Shown in pieces: positions 1 to 12,700 of a DNA stretch of 22,964 nucleotides. The notes under the pieces are model-generated. The model saw only the letters and a program-made list of their open reading frames with translations. It was not told the origin of the DNA and did not search any database. A program made the position numbers and the translations under genes. The stretch's first letter is position 1; every line of letters starts with the position of its first letter. The DNA is from DASXUX01 sp036504595 (GTDB lineage: Bacteria; Planctomycetota; SZUA-567; H5-PLA8): assembly GCA_036504595.1 (NCBI GenBank), contig DASXUX010000068.1, positions 1-22,964 of the forward strand. Reading direction: 5' to 3'.

Positions 1-3000
1 CCGCCCGAACTGATACTGCCAGTTGACATCGATCCCGTTCGAATACTCCGCCGCCACCGGCAGCCCCGCGGCCGTGCGCTGCGTATAGGTCAGCGAATTC
101 GTCCCGTCCGTGACGCTGGCCAGGTACGCGCTGCTATCATAGGCATAATCCAGCGTCGTCCCCAGGTAACTCTTGCGCGTCACATGGCCCAGCGGATGGT
201 TGTACGCGTACGTCACCCCCGCGCCGGCGCCGCCGCTGACGCTCGTCACGCGCCCCGCGTCGTCCAAACTCCAGCTCAAGTTCCCGTCGCTGACCGCCGT
301 GTTCCCATCATACGCAAAGCTCGCCAGCGCCGTCCGGCACGGCTGCCCCGTTGCTGGAGTCGGATTGACGAGGTACAGTTGCCGCCGCCGCCCGTTGCTA
401 TGATTCTCGTACTGAAAGACCTGCCCCTTTTCGTCGCTGGCGCCAATAAGGAACCCCGCCGCATCATAGGCTTTCTTCGGGCAAACACCAGACTGCAGTC
501 CCGGATACTGCGTCTCCACCAGCCGATGCGCCGAATCGTAGACGAACCACGTCCAGTTCCCCAGCGCGTCACAGATACCGTTCAAGTTGCCCGCATTGTA
601 GGAGTATTGCGTCGTCCCCTCGCCCTTGCTGGTCTTCTCCGCGAGGCGCCCCCGGCTGTCGTACTTGAACTTGGTCACGCGCAGATCCGGATACGTGATC
701 TCCCCGATCTGCCCATTCGCGTCATACTTGTAGAACGTCACCTGCGGCCCCGGCATGCACGTCGTCTGCTTCAACCGCCCCGCGCCATCATAGTAATAGT
801 AGTTTGTCCGGTTGTCCGGATCGGTCACCGATGCCAGCAATCCGGACGTATAATACTCATACTTCGTCCGGTGCTGCCCCGGATCGCTTTTTTCAACCAG
901 CCGGTTCCTATCATCGTACTTATAGGTATACCGCACCGCCTCCGGCTGCCCGTCTCCAGGCGGCAAGGGGTCGCCAATCGCGTCGAGTCGCATCGCGTAG
1001 GTCGCCGCGACGATGTTCCCGTCCTCGTCACGCTCAAAAGACACTCCTTTGCCGTCGGGGAAGCGCAGCGCCTTCAGGAACCCCGTCACCGCCGCATAGA
1101 TGTACTCCGTCGCCTTCCCCCGATCGTCGATCGTCCGCGCGATCGCCCCCGACTGGTAATACTCCGTCTGCGGCCCCAGCCCGTCCTGGTCCTGCGCCGC
1201 AGTCAAATGTCCGGCCGCATCATAGGTGTTCGTGCTGACGTGCCCGTTCCCGTCGGTCGCCGACAGCACTTCCCCCGTGTTTCGGTACGTGACACCCGTG
1301 TGAAGCGTCTGTTCCTGCGGCAAAGTGTCCGTGTGAAATTCGTCAACCGGATACGGCCCGAAGAACGACGGACTCTTGATCGTCACTTCCGACCGCAGCG
1401 TCCGCCAGTACGCATCGACGCGCGAGAACGCCGCCTGCGCCGCCGTCTCCAGATCCCTGGCTCCCGTCGGCACCGTTGCGCGCGCCGCGTCCTCGAACAA
1501 GTATTCCGCCACCCCGTTCCCGCCCACGCTCACCCGCTGCACGCGCCCACGCGCATCCTTCGGAGCGTGGACATCGATCGGTCCGGGCAAGGTGACGTGC
1601 GAAACGTCGCCTGCGGGATCACGCTCGTATTTCGTCATCAGGTTCAGTTCCGGCACGCCGCTCTGCCGCGGCAGCCCATATTGCGCATAGTCCGTCGTGT
1701 TCGACGCCAGGCCAAGCACGGCAGTCGTGCTGTGCGAACCGTTGCCGTCATAGCTGAAGTCGGTGCTCGTCCCCGCGCTCGGTATCTCCACACGTTTGAG
1801 CCGTCCGGACGCCAGCCGGAGGTATCGCGTGACGATGCCCCTTGGATCCGTATGTTCGATCGTGCGCCCACCCGAAAGATACTGGATGGTCTCCACGCGC
1901 GGTTTGGCAATGTCGTCGGTTGGCAGCACCCGCCGGATCTCGCGTCCGAGCAGATCGTAGGTGTGCTCAGTCGTCCGGATGCACCCTTGCTGCGAGATCG
2001 CCGGCAAATCCGTGTACCGCGGTAACCCGAGATTATTGAACTCGCGATAGTACGTCGTTGCCCCCGACTTGTCGGTGAAAGAGGTCACCCGGCCCATCAC
2101 GTCGATTCTGCGCGAGACGACGCCGCCATTGGCGTCTAACTGCGCAACCCATTGCCCGCCGGGTTCGTACAACGTCGCGGTGGCGCCGCCGTCCGCGATG
2201 CCCTGCTGCTTCTCCGCATCAGTGACCAGCGGGCCTTCGGTCAACAGCAGCCTTCCGGCCATATCGAAGTGGCGCCGGATCACGCGCTTGTCGGAAAGTG
2301 TGATCTCACGCACCTGCCCGTACGCATCGGTCGTGTAACGCGATATCGAAAGCGTGTTGCCGCCCGTCTCGGTAATGCGCTCCGGGCGCCCCAGATCATC
2401 GTACTTGATCGCTTTGGCATAGCCCGACCGCGGGCCAACAATGCGCGTCGGCAGCCCGTAGTCGTCCCACTGCGTGACCCTCCCGTTGCCAAATGTATCG
2501 GCGATCCCCGCCAGGAACCCATTGCTGTGGCTGTAGTTCACCTCCTTGTTGTTGCCATCGATCTGCTTTGTGTACACGGCATAGTTCTGCAAGTAGTTGG
2601 GCCCGATTTCCGAATAGCGCGGATTCTTGATGGGATCGGGAATCGCACTGAACTTGTGCCCATCCGGATCCGTGACTCCCTTCTGCAAACCCGTCTCGCT
2701 GTCGTATTCCAACGGCCAGTTTCCGCCCAGAAGGTCCGTTTGGCTGGCGACCTGCCCGAACTTCGATGCCTGCTGGCTGAGATTGTAGAAGTTCCCCGCT
2801 CCATCGCCGAAACGCAGCGCTCTCCAGACGTTCAGCTCCGCATCGTAGCTATACGCATCCTCTCGTGAGGGCTCGCCCATCCCGCTGAAGTGATTGACCG
2901 TCGCGCTGCCGCCAGAGAAGTTGTAGGCAAATGACATCCGCCGCGAATCGATCGCGGAAAAGACGGAGTTCACGATGCCCTTATCGTCCGATGTGACGAG

Positions 3001-3720
3001 ATATTGGTTGCCTCTAACGTCGGTGAAACGATTGATACGCTGCTTGTCATCCAGCCCGTAGACATGGCGTCCCATCGGCCCATCAACGCCGTCCTTGTCC
3101 ACGGTCGTCTTCCTGCCGGCAACGTCCGTGACAATCAGCTTCATATTTCCATCGGGGTCGATACTGCTGTCAAAGCGCACGCAAAGGCCGCGATTGTCCA
3201 CGACGGCTTTCAACCGCCCGCGCGTGCCGCCGTACTCTTCATACTCCAGCCTGGCCCAGTTGTCCTTGCCGTCGCGGATCTCGCTGAGCTTTCCGGTGGC
3301 CTGCTCGAACACGTATTGCAGGCCTTTTCCGGCCTGCTTGAGGACGTAGTACTTGCGGGGGGCTCCAAAAACGGCCCGCGTCACGGTGGTCAGTTCCGAG
3401 AAGTGCCCCTTCCGCGCTTCCGGCCGCCAGACTATTTCCGATTCCGTGTCGGCGGCGTAGGCCTCATCCCCCATGTTTCCGGGCGGCAGATCGCCATCCG
3501 GGTGGAAGAAGACACGCGTGCCGTCGCCTTCCACCAGCACGATCGTGTGATCGCCGCGAATGACCCGCATTTCCAGGTTGTGCCGCATGTGCGGCGGCAT
3601 TTCTCCCAGCGGCACGGCCACAAACGGCCGCTCCAGCAAGCCCCTCGGAAACCGCTCGTCCAGTTCAAGAGCAAAGTGGTCCCGGCTGTTGTAGTAAACG
3701 TAAATGTCCGGAATGATGCG
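1..3720 (-). repeat. RHS/YD-repeat region with pre-RHS domain
   Basis: Residues 4979-6218. It opens with a pre-RHS (DUF6531-like) pattern: VYYNSRD, VLVEGDGTRVFFHPDGD, YVFEQATGKLSEIRDGKDN. YD repeats follow, including YDDLGRPERITETGG, YDLLGREIRRV, YDAAGHLTAAQDQDG, YDGAGRLKQTTCMPG, YDSRGRLAEKTSKG and YDSAHRLVETQYPG. At the left edge the text is still repeat-like (SLTYTQRTAAGLPVAAEYSN). RHS repeats build a hollow beta-shell. The conserved end-of-core DPxG motif and the variable C-terminal tip are not in the window. Confidence 0.95.
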
Positions 3721-6700
3721 CGACGCGCTGCGCGCCACCGGCCAGGCTGCCGTCAGCGCGCCTGAAGAAAGCTGCGCCGCCGCCGGCCCGGCAATCCCGA
3801 CGCTCGGCTCCCCCTCCTTGATTCCCTCATTCTTATCGTCAACGGCCCACAGGCGGATTCGAGCCGTGTACATCTGGCACGACAACTCGATGAACCGGCT
3901 GTCGGTGCGCGGATAGAACGGCGGAATGCTTGTTCCATCTTGATTAAGGCGTAAGTTGCCTCTCTCATCGCAGTAGTGCATGCCCGGATCGAGCCACGTT
4001 GAATTCGAACCGTACAGCCGCGGCGACGTCGCCGGTTCCGGCAGGCATTCCAGGTACACCCGGCCGGCGAGTTTCGCGAAGTCCTTGCGGGCCTTCGTTC
4101 CCTCATCTTCGTCCTCACCCGGCTGCTTGTTCTGATCCGCGAAATTCCAGGTCTTGTATGGCAGCACGCTCCCGTCATCCGCCACCGTCTGCAGGAGGTC
4201 CTCCGGCCTCATTTCCGGCGTGCGCCATAGCCGCACATTGCGGCTCCACCACAGCGTCACGATGGGAATGGCTCCGTTCCACTTGCTGCCCCAGCAATAT
4301 TCGCGCGGAGCTCCCACTGCCTCTGGATTCTGCAGTTCCGTGTCGAACGTGACAAGCTGCAGAGTGGGGCAGAGCGCATCGTTGGTGTGGGTGATCGCGC
4401 CGTGCGCGAGTTGACGCTCGCTGTCCTCGTTGTCCGTTGTTCCATCCCCGTCTTCATCCACTTTGAACGTCGGATCGTAAACGCGGATCTTCCGATCCAC
4501 GTTACCCGGTTTCGATGGGTCTCCGCCCTTCATTCTGTGCACGTATACGCCCGGCTCTTCGTAATAAAGCGCATGGATGCCGTCCGCCTCCTGTACAAAG
4601 AACCGGCTTTTTACGGGCAGGAAAAGAGGCATGTCGGCCCCGCGGAGCGTTACCGTGCCCTGGAGCGGTGTCGCGTTGCCCGCGCCGTCAGTCAGGTTCA
4701 TCGAAAAGGGAGTTGAATACGACGGCAACGGCGTCTCATCGCCTGTGGCAGGAATCTCCGGGAGCGGCATGATCGCGCCCCAGCCATCGTAGACTCCGCC
4801 ATTGTTCACACATCCCGAATCGCTCAGCCGGCGCTCCGCCGGAACCAGGTCGATGTCCCGCGGATAGATTGACGTTATGATCGTCTGGCCCGGCACCGGC
4901 GCTCCGCTCCCCTGCCAGAACTCCACCTTCGTCAACCCGCTTCCGCGCGGCCAAAAGGTGTTCTCGGGGTCGTAGTCGTCTGGGAATTCCTCGAAAAGAC
5001 CGGGGACGCTTTGCATCGACGCAAAGACCGGATTGCTCGCCCCGGACCGCGCGATCACGGCGCTCCGCACGTCCAGTTCCAAGTCGCCGCCCGGCTCGGC
5101 CCCCAGCGGTTGCATGTCCACATACAACGAGCGCGGATGGAATACTGCCGTCCGTCCTCGCGCGTCGGTCGCGGAGACTGAAATGTCTTCGTAAAAGCGC
5201 TCGCTCATGTCCGGCAACACGAATTCGAAGTTGCGTTTCGAGATCCTCTTTGTCTGGCGCTCGAGATACTGATTTTTGTCCCAAATGCGGACCAAAAACG
5301 GCGGCGACGAGCCCACTACTGTGCCGCGCACCCGCACCTGGCCCGTATTGTTGCCTGGTACCCAGCCCCTAAAGAATCCCCAGAAAGACCCGGTTATGCT
5401 CGGCCGACTCACGCCCGTGATGTCTTCGGGCGCAAAGTCCCAATACAGCGTCAGCGTGTCTTCGGTATCCGGCGTCGTCGTTCCACCCTGTATTCCGGGT
5501 GAGGCGATCAGGACGGCGGCCGCGGCCGGGAGCGGCTGCGCAACCGGCGGCTGATTCGGTCCAGCCGCAAAAGTGGCCGAACCACTTAGCGCTGTTCCAC
5601 TGACAAAACCGTCAACATCCTTGAAGGAGATCGAATAGGAGACTTGGTCTGCGTCCGTCTTTGACAAGACGACTTTCCACTGCATCGTAGTTCGGTCAAG
5701 CTCCGCGGACACCACCTGCGCGCCAGTGACCGACACCTCGAGATCCACCAGATTCTTGGGATCGGTCGGCACGAAGCCAATGATCGTGATGTACTGCGTG
5801 CCGGTCGCGACCGCGGAAGCGGCCGGCTGAGGCGGTAGCGGCCGCGCCAGCGTGAAGTAGCTGTCTTCAATCGTCCAGTTGCCAGCCCCATCGTACGCTT
5901 CCACCGAAAGCTGGTGCGCGCCGTTGTAAATGCCACTCAATTGAACGTCCGCTGTAAGCACAGTGCCGGTGTCGTTTACCGTAACGTTTGCGGCGTTTCG
6001 ACCGGTGCCGTCCAGCCAGACGTATAGCTTTTGCGAGTTCACTCCTGAACCGGTATCGGTGACAACAATGCGCGCGCTCAGGCTCGGCGTGGTCGTCGCG
6101 GTGCTAGCATCGATCGAAATGCTTGGACCGCTGGTGTCGCCGCCTGCCAAGTACCGGGTTGAAGCTCGCGTCGTGTTCCCAGCCTGATCGGTGGCCTCAA
6201 TGTCCAGCCGGTAGCTTCTCCCGGCCTCGAGCGCCTCCGCAGGGATATCCAGCAGCAATGTGCCTCCGCTCTGTACCACCAGCACTGCCACACATATGCC
6301 GCTCGCGTTGTCCAACAGGTCTGCATGAACGGCTTGGACACCGCTGCCAGTGTCCGCGACATCGAAAGCGATTGCGGCCGTGTCCAGTTCAAGCGTGCCC
6401 GCCGGCGGCAAGATATTGCTGATCACAGGACCTGAAAGATCAACGGTAAAGCCGCTGCTGAGAGTGCTACTGTGTACGCTGGTGGGATCTCTATCGGCAG
6501 CGTTTATCGTGAAGGCGACTACACTGCCGTCCGCCAGGGCCAGCGGCACGCTGTAATATAGGACGCCCAGCGTATCGCGGTCGGCCGTTAACATCGTCTG
6601 GTGCGGCACGCCATCGATGGCGTAGCTGATGCTCGTCGCGTTCGGATCAACCCCAAACCCATCCCCGTCGCTTACTGAGAACCGAATAACCGGTGCGCGA

Positions 6701-9700
6701 GAGTTGATGAACGGCCCTATCGGAGTGAGTGAAATCGCCGGCGCCGAAGTGTCGTCCACGTTGAAAATCACCGTGCGGGTTGTCGTCTTCCCTGACGGAT
6801 CATGGGCAGTGATGGAGACTGTGTTGGAGCCCTTCACGTACGGAGAACTTGGGCTGGGCCGGTACGAACCGGTCACACTGGACGAGCGAAGCGCACTCAG
6901 TGTCGCCTGCTGGGCTTCGCCATTGACGCTCAGTTCCACCGCGCAGACTTCCCAATCATCGCTCGCTGTAAAGCAGACTTCGGTGAAGGGCCCATAGGTT
7001 CCCGCTGCATTCCCGTTCGCGTCCGGCGCGGGATGCCAAATGGATATCTGGGGAACGGCACTGTCGTCAAAAATGCCAAAGGATGCGTGGAAGTCGTAGG
7101 TTTGGCCATCGCTGCCCGCAATCGTCAGCACGACCGGTGAGTACCTAACCGGCTCGGTGAGCGGGACCGTTTCGAAGTAAATATATCCGTCCTCGTCGCC
7201 TCGCGCGGAGCGTACCAGCCCCAACTCGGCAGCGCCTGCGACGGTAAACTGGTCCGGATCTGCGCCTTCCGCAAAAGCCACCCGGAAATAATAGACCCTC
7301 TGCTCCTGGTAAGGCAGCCGGACATCGCGCGTCGCCAGAGCAGTCCATGTTTGAGCGTTCAGGTCATCGGCCGAGCCGAGAGCGGAAAGCGCCGGAGTGC
7401 GCGTGGCGTTCACGTTCAGCATATTCCCCGCGTCGTCGGCGACTGTGAACGCCACTTGGCATTCGCCGTATATAGGGCTGGGCGGGTCGAGGGTTACCGT
7501 CGAACCCAGGTTCTTCGGCGTGCCGAGGCCAAGCTCGTTCCCATTCACAATGACGGAAAGCGCCGCCGTCTCCCAGTTCACACCGCTTCCCTCGTCGGAG
7601 ACGGCGATGTGGATCGTCGTCAGCGGTTCGTCCCCAATCAAGCCATCCTTAGGCAGCATCGACAGCAGCACCGGCGCGGTCGAATCCACGTAGAAGTACG
7701 AGGCCGCAGTTCCTGATATTACTCCGGTCGAGTCATACGCACGGATCGTCCACGAATAACGTCCATCCTCGAGCTCCGCGGGCAGCGTGTAGGTCAGGGC
7801 CGACTCGGTGGCGGCGCCCTCCGGAAGCGCAATCTCGACGCCGTTCATCGACAGCCGCACGCTGGACGCGTCCGCGTTGCTATAGGGCACGTGCAGGACT
7901 GTGGCCGTGGTCAGGTTGCAGGATACATAGCTTCCCGCGCCCAGCGATGCCGCTCCGAATACTGGCGGCCCAATCAACTGGCCCGGGTCGAGGACTCGCA
8001 CATACCCCAGGCTGATCGTCGAGTTCCCGGCGTTGTCCGTGACCGTTAAGGAGATCTCATGCGTGCCGTACACCAGATCCTCGTCAGGTTGCCACGTCAA
8101 GTCTGCCTCGCTTGTCTCCAGAACCGTATTGCCATCGAGCGTGAAGACCGCGCTCTGAACGCCGGAAAGTGCATCGGAGTACGTTGCGCCTATGATCGGG
8201 CGACGTTCCGGCGTTTCGAACATCGCCGGCAAGTCAGATACCTCCGGAGGCGTCAGGTCAACGCTAAAATGCCAGGTCAGCGTAGCGTTCACCGCGTTGG
8301 CATTGTCAATACTGGCCGTCACCTCGTACTCCCCTTCCACCAAGTCCGAGGGCGTGTCGAGCATAAAGTGATTCGAAGACACCGTCGGCGTTCCGCCCAT
8401 CACGGGGAACCGGCGCGTTCCCACTTGCCGGCAGACGCGCAGCAGCAGGCTGTTCAGGTTCAGAGCGGCACCCGACAGATCGCCGGATATCTGCGGTCGT
8501 GCCTGATTCGTCCACGATCCATCTGGCGGCTGCACGCTGGATATGACTGGCTCAACCTGGTTGGTAACGTAAAGAGTTACGGTCGCCGGGGGCGATAGAA
8601 CCTGGCTATCACTGACGGCATACGTAAACTGATCCGGCCCGAGATAGCCTTCCACAGGAGTGAACGTAAAGGATCCATCGCTTTGGAGTTGAACCGTGCC
8701 ATGCTGCGCTTCAGTCACCAGTTGCGCGGTTAATACGTCTCCGTCGATATCCTCGTCATTTGCGAGGACTCCATGCGCAGTGTCAAAAGAGGATTCCTGG
8801 GACAGGGAATAAGCCGCAATATTGTAGCAGTCGTTGTTTGCCACTGGCGTGTGGTTCACATGCGCCACGTGGAGCTTGACAGTTGCAGGCGCGCTTGTGG
8901 CCGTGCCGTTGCTCGCTGTGAAAGTGAAGCTGTCCAATCCACTGATGGCGGGACGTGGTGTATAAACCAGGTCCGGCAACACTCCGGACAGCGATGCCTT
9001 TGTAGGATAGTCCACAAGCTCAAACGTGACCGGGAAGCCGCCGGGGTCCGCCGCCGTCAACGTGACTCCTGCCGAATCGTCCTCTTGGAGCGTAATCTCC
9101 TGCGATCCCGGCACAGGCGGCGCCACGATCGTCACCGTGCACACTGTCTGCGTTCCGAGAACGGCCTGCGTCGCGCTCGACAGCGTGAGTTCGATTGTCT
9201 TTGGCGAGTCGCCCGGCGTGTCCGTTACGACTTGAAGAGCAATGCCGGGCTCTGTCGCCGCTGATGCCAAGACAACGCTCCCCGGAACCAGCACATAATC
9301 CACCCCGTTCACCGCCGTTCCGCCCGTAATGGAATACACGACGCCAATCTCCTGCCCGCTGACGCCACCCAGCAGCAGCGGAACGGTGGCATTCGGCACA
9401 GACTTCGATATCCACAGCGATGCGGATTCGAATTCGACGCTCGGAACCGGCTCGTCATCGGTGATCGTGAAGACATGCGTGCATTGCGGGCCCAGCTCCA
9501 TGCTGCCAGTACTGGTTAGCGTCAGAACCACAGTTCTATCCCCGTCGCTCACCGAATTATCCAAGATGGATAAATAGACCCTCTTGCGAGTCTCGCCCGG
9601 GCTGAATATCAACGTTCCCGCCGCAGACTCAAAATCCGCGCCGTCTCTTGCCGTTCCGCCGCTCACGTCATACCTAACTTCGACGGCCGCGGTGGCCGCC

Positions 9701-12700
9701 TCGCTCAGCACAACTGCCACACCGGCCGAGCCAGCATTCTCAGGGCCGCTGCTGCTTGCTGTCTCGAACTCCGCATACGGCGCCGGCTCGCATATTGTCA
9801 GCGTGTGGACGGTCGTTGTCCCCAGACCAGCGCCAACGGGAGAACTGAGCGTCAACTCGATCGTCTTGTCCTGGCTATGAACTCCATCCATCCAGATGTG
9901 CAATGGAACAGCCACCGTCGTTTGTCCCCGTGTAAACGTGACAGTCTCCGATTCCAGGACGAAGTTCGTTCTCGGCACCGCACTGCCGCCGCTCACCGCG
10001 CAACCGACCGAAACAGGGTTTGCACACGGCACGCTCAGGCGCACGAGGATAGATGGGAATTCAACCCGTTCGGGACTGGAGGATGTCGCGGCCTCAAAAT
10101 TGATCGTGGGCAGCGGCTCGTCATCGATGATGGTGTACGTGTGCGAGGCAATCGCCCCCAAGACAGCTCCTCGTGGATTGGATAGCGACACCACGATCGT
10201 CTCATCGCCCTCCCTCAGATCGTCATCAATTACGGAAAGCGACAGGGTCTTCGTCGTTTCGCCCGGACTGAACGTAAGCGTCCCGCCGGTAAAATCGTAA
10301 TCTTCGTACGCACTCGCCCACCCCGCGTTCACGGCGCAATCGACCGACACCCATTCCACCGTTGCCGCGTTCAACTGCACCTGGATGCTCACGCTCGCGG
10401 TACTCTCCAGCCCTGATGACTGCGCCAGGGCAAAGCCCACTTGAGGCAGGTCCAGCGTGCTCCCATCCGCTTGCACCGGATCGGAGTTGCCGAAGTTCGT
10501 GATCGTGCAGATTCGGTAAATGTAGTGTGTGCTTGGCGAAAGCCCCACGTCTACGTAAGAGCTGCTGGTTGCACCCACAGCCGCAACGCAGACAAACGCG
10601 CTGCCATCCGTCCTTCGTTCAATTGAAAAAGCAGTTTCTATTCCGGTGTTCGCCACCCAGCCAAGCTGCATGCGCGTGCTCGAAATTCCGGTCGCAGTGA
10701 ACATCGCGGGACACGGCAGCGTCGGAATCGTGGCAGTGACTTCTTCCGAACAGTCCAAAGACTGCCCTGACACGACCGCGCGAACGCGATAGGTATACGT
10801 TGCGCCAGATTCGAGATTTCTGTCCGCATAGGTGGTGTCCATGATTCCGGAGTTCACCGGGATGTAATCTGCCGCCCCCCGTCGGCGCTCCAGAACATAG
10901 TACACACCCATCGCGCCATACGGATTCCAGCTCAAGGTGACGCTCCCCCATCCGGCCATAGCACTCAGCCCGTACTGCGGCCGTTGATAAACCCGTAAGG
11001 TAACCGTTGCGATCACCGCCGAGCTTCCATCTGTGACCGAGTACGTGAAACTATCGTCGCCTACAAAATACTGGCCAGGCGTATACGTCACCGAAGGGCC
11101 GGTGCCAGTCACCGTGCCCTTGGTCGGTTGGGTGAGCGCAGGCGAACTGAAATCGAACGTGAGCGGTTCGTTCTCAGGATCATTAGCATCCAGAACAAAC
11201 GTTCTCGGTGAGTTCTCGGTAACGGTAACAACCTGGTCGTTCGCAGTGGGCGGCGCATTCACGTGTGTCACCGTAATGGTGAACGTCTGCTCGCAAGAAC
11301 GGTCCATGCCGCTATTCTCCGTGCCGCCGTTATCTTGCAGCCACACCGTAACGGATGCGCTCCCGTTTGCGTTAGGCGCTGGCGTATAGGTCAACCTGCC
11401 ATCGACCGAAACGTCCGGCTGAACTAAGAATAGCGCTGCATTATTGTTCGTTACATGAAACGTCAACGTCTGCGCCGCTTCTCGCGGCGGTCCCGCCGAA
11501 ATGTTCGTCGCCCACCCGGCAACCGTCTGCGGTCCGGCGTCTTCAAATACGGCCTGATCGCCACCGGCGGTGAACGATGGCGGCTGATTGACACGGTAGA
11601 CCGTCACATTGAACGTCCGCGTAATGCTATCAACTCCGCCGTTGGCCGTCCCGCCATCGTCCTGAACGGTGACCGTGATCTGGGTGCTGCCTGGAGATAA
11701 CGGCGTGAAGCTGAGATAGCCCGTCGTGTTGGGCCACATGTACACCACTGTGGGGTCCGCGAGCACTGCATGATTGCTGGATACCGCTGTAACCGTCACA
11801 AACTGCATGGACTCGTCCGTGGCTCCGGGATAGATTCCCTGCAAGTCAACTGTCTGAACGCCAGCATTGTCGGCCAGGCTCAGATCGGAAATGCCAGCCA
11901 TTGTCGGGGCGTCATTGACGGAATGAACCGTTATGCAGACTGTCGCCTCGCTGTAGTGGACCATCCCGTCAGTCACAGCGAACGTGAACGTGTCCTCTCC
12001 ATGCCAGTCATAGCCAGGAACATACGTTAAATTCGGGGATATGCCCACGAGTGACCCCGATGTCGGCGGGCTCGTTATCATGAAGATGAAATTCCCGGTC
12101 CCTGAGCTTGTCAGTGTAAGGGGAATCGAAGTGTCTTCGTTCGTGACAACAGTCTGTGGTTGCGCGACTGGCAGATATGCGATTGCTTGTGCTTCGTTGG
12201 AGAAAGCCGAATCGGAGTGTGCGCCGTTTGCTTTCACTCGATAGTAATAGGCTATGCTTGGCGTAACTGACGTGTCCTGAAACTGTGTTGCGCCCGACCC
12301 AACCCAGCCGTAGTAACCAAAGAGATTTCCATCGGTCCGCCGCTCCACAGTGAATCCGGTCTCGCAGTTCGAGTTATCCAACCAGCTCAACTGGATACGC
12401 GAAGGCGAGATAACCGTCGCAACAAGACTGGATGGCGCGGCGGGCGGCGGGATCTCCTCCACGGTAATGTAGACCGTGGCGCTCGCGGATGGTGACCAAC
12501 CCATGTTGTCAGTGACGGCATAAGTAAAGCTGTCCGCCCCATAGTTGCCGAACCAGGGAGTGTATGTCACTTGCTGACCCGAAATGCTCGCAGTTCCAAG
12601 ACTGGGTGAAGAGTACAACGCGTAGCTGAGCGAAGCGCCGGGCACTCCACTTCCGTCGAGCGTGAACGTGATCGAGGAATCTTCCTGAACCGTAACGTCC

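Noticed and set aside
184..2025. A 613-codon open frame on the plus strand opposite the RHS region
   Set aside because: It is in codon register with the antisense RHS gene, is extremely rich in Arg, Pro and Val, has no ribosome binding site and no recognisable domain. It is a by-product of the GC-rich coding strand.
4736..5284. A 182-codon minus-strand frame inside the giant gene
   Set aside because: It is in a different frame from the continuous giant ORF and has no domain or initiation signal.
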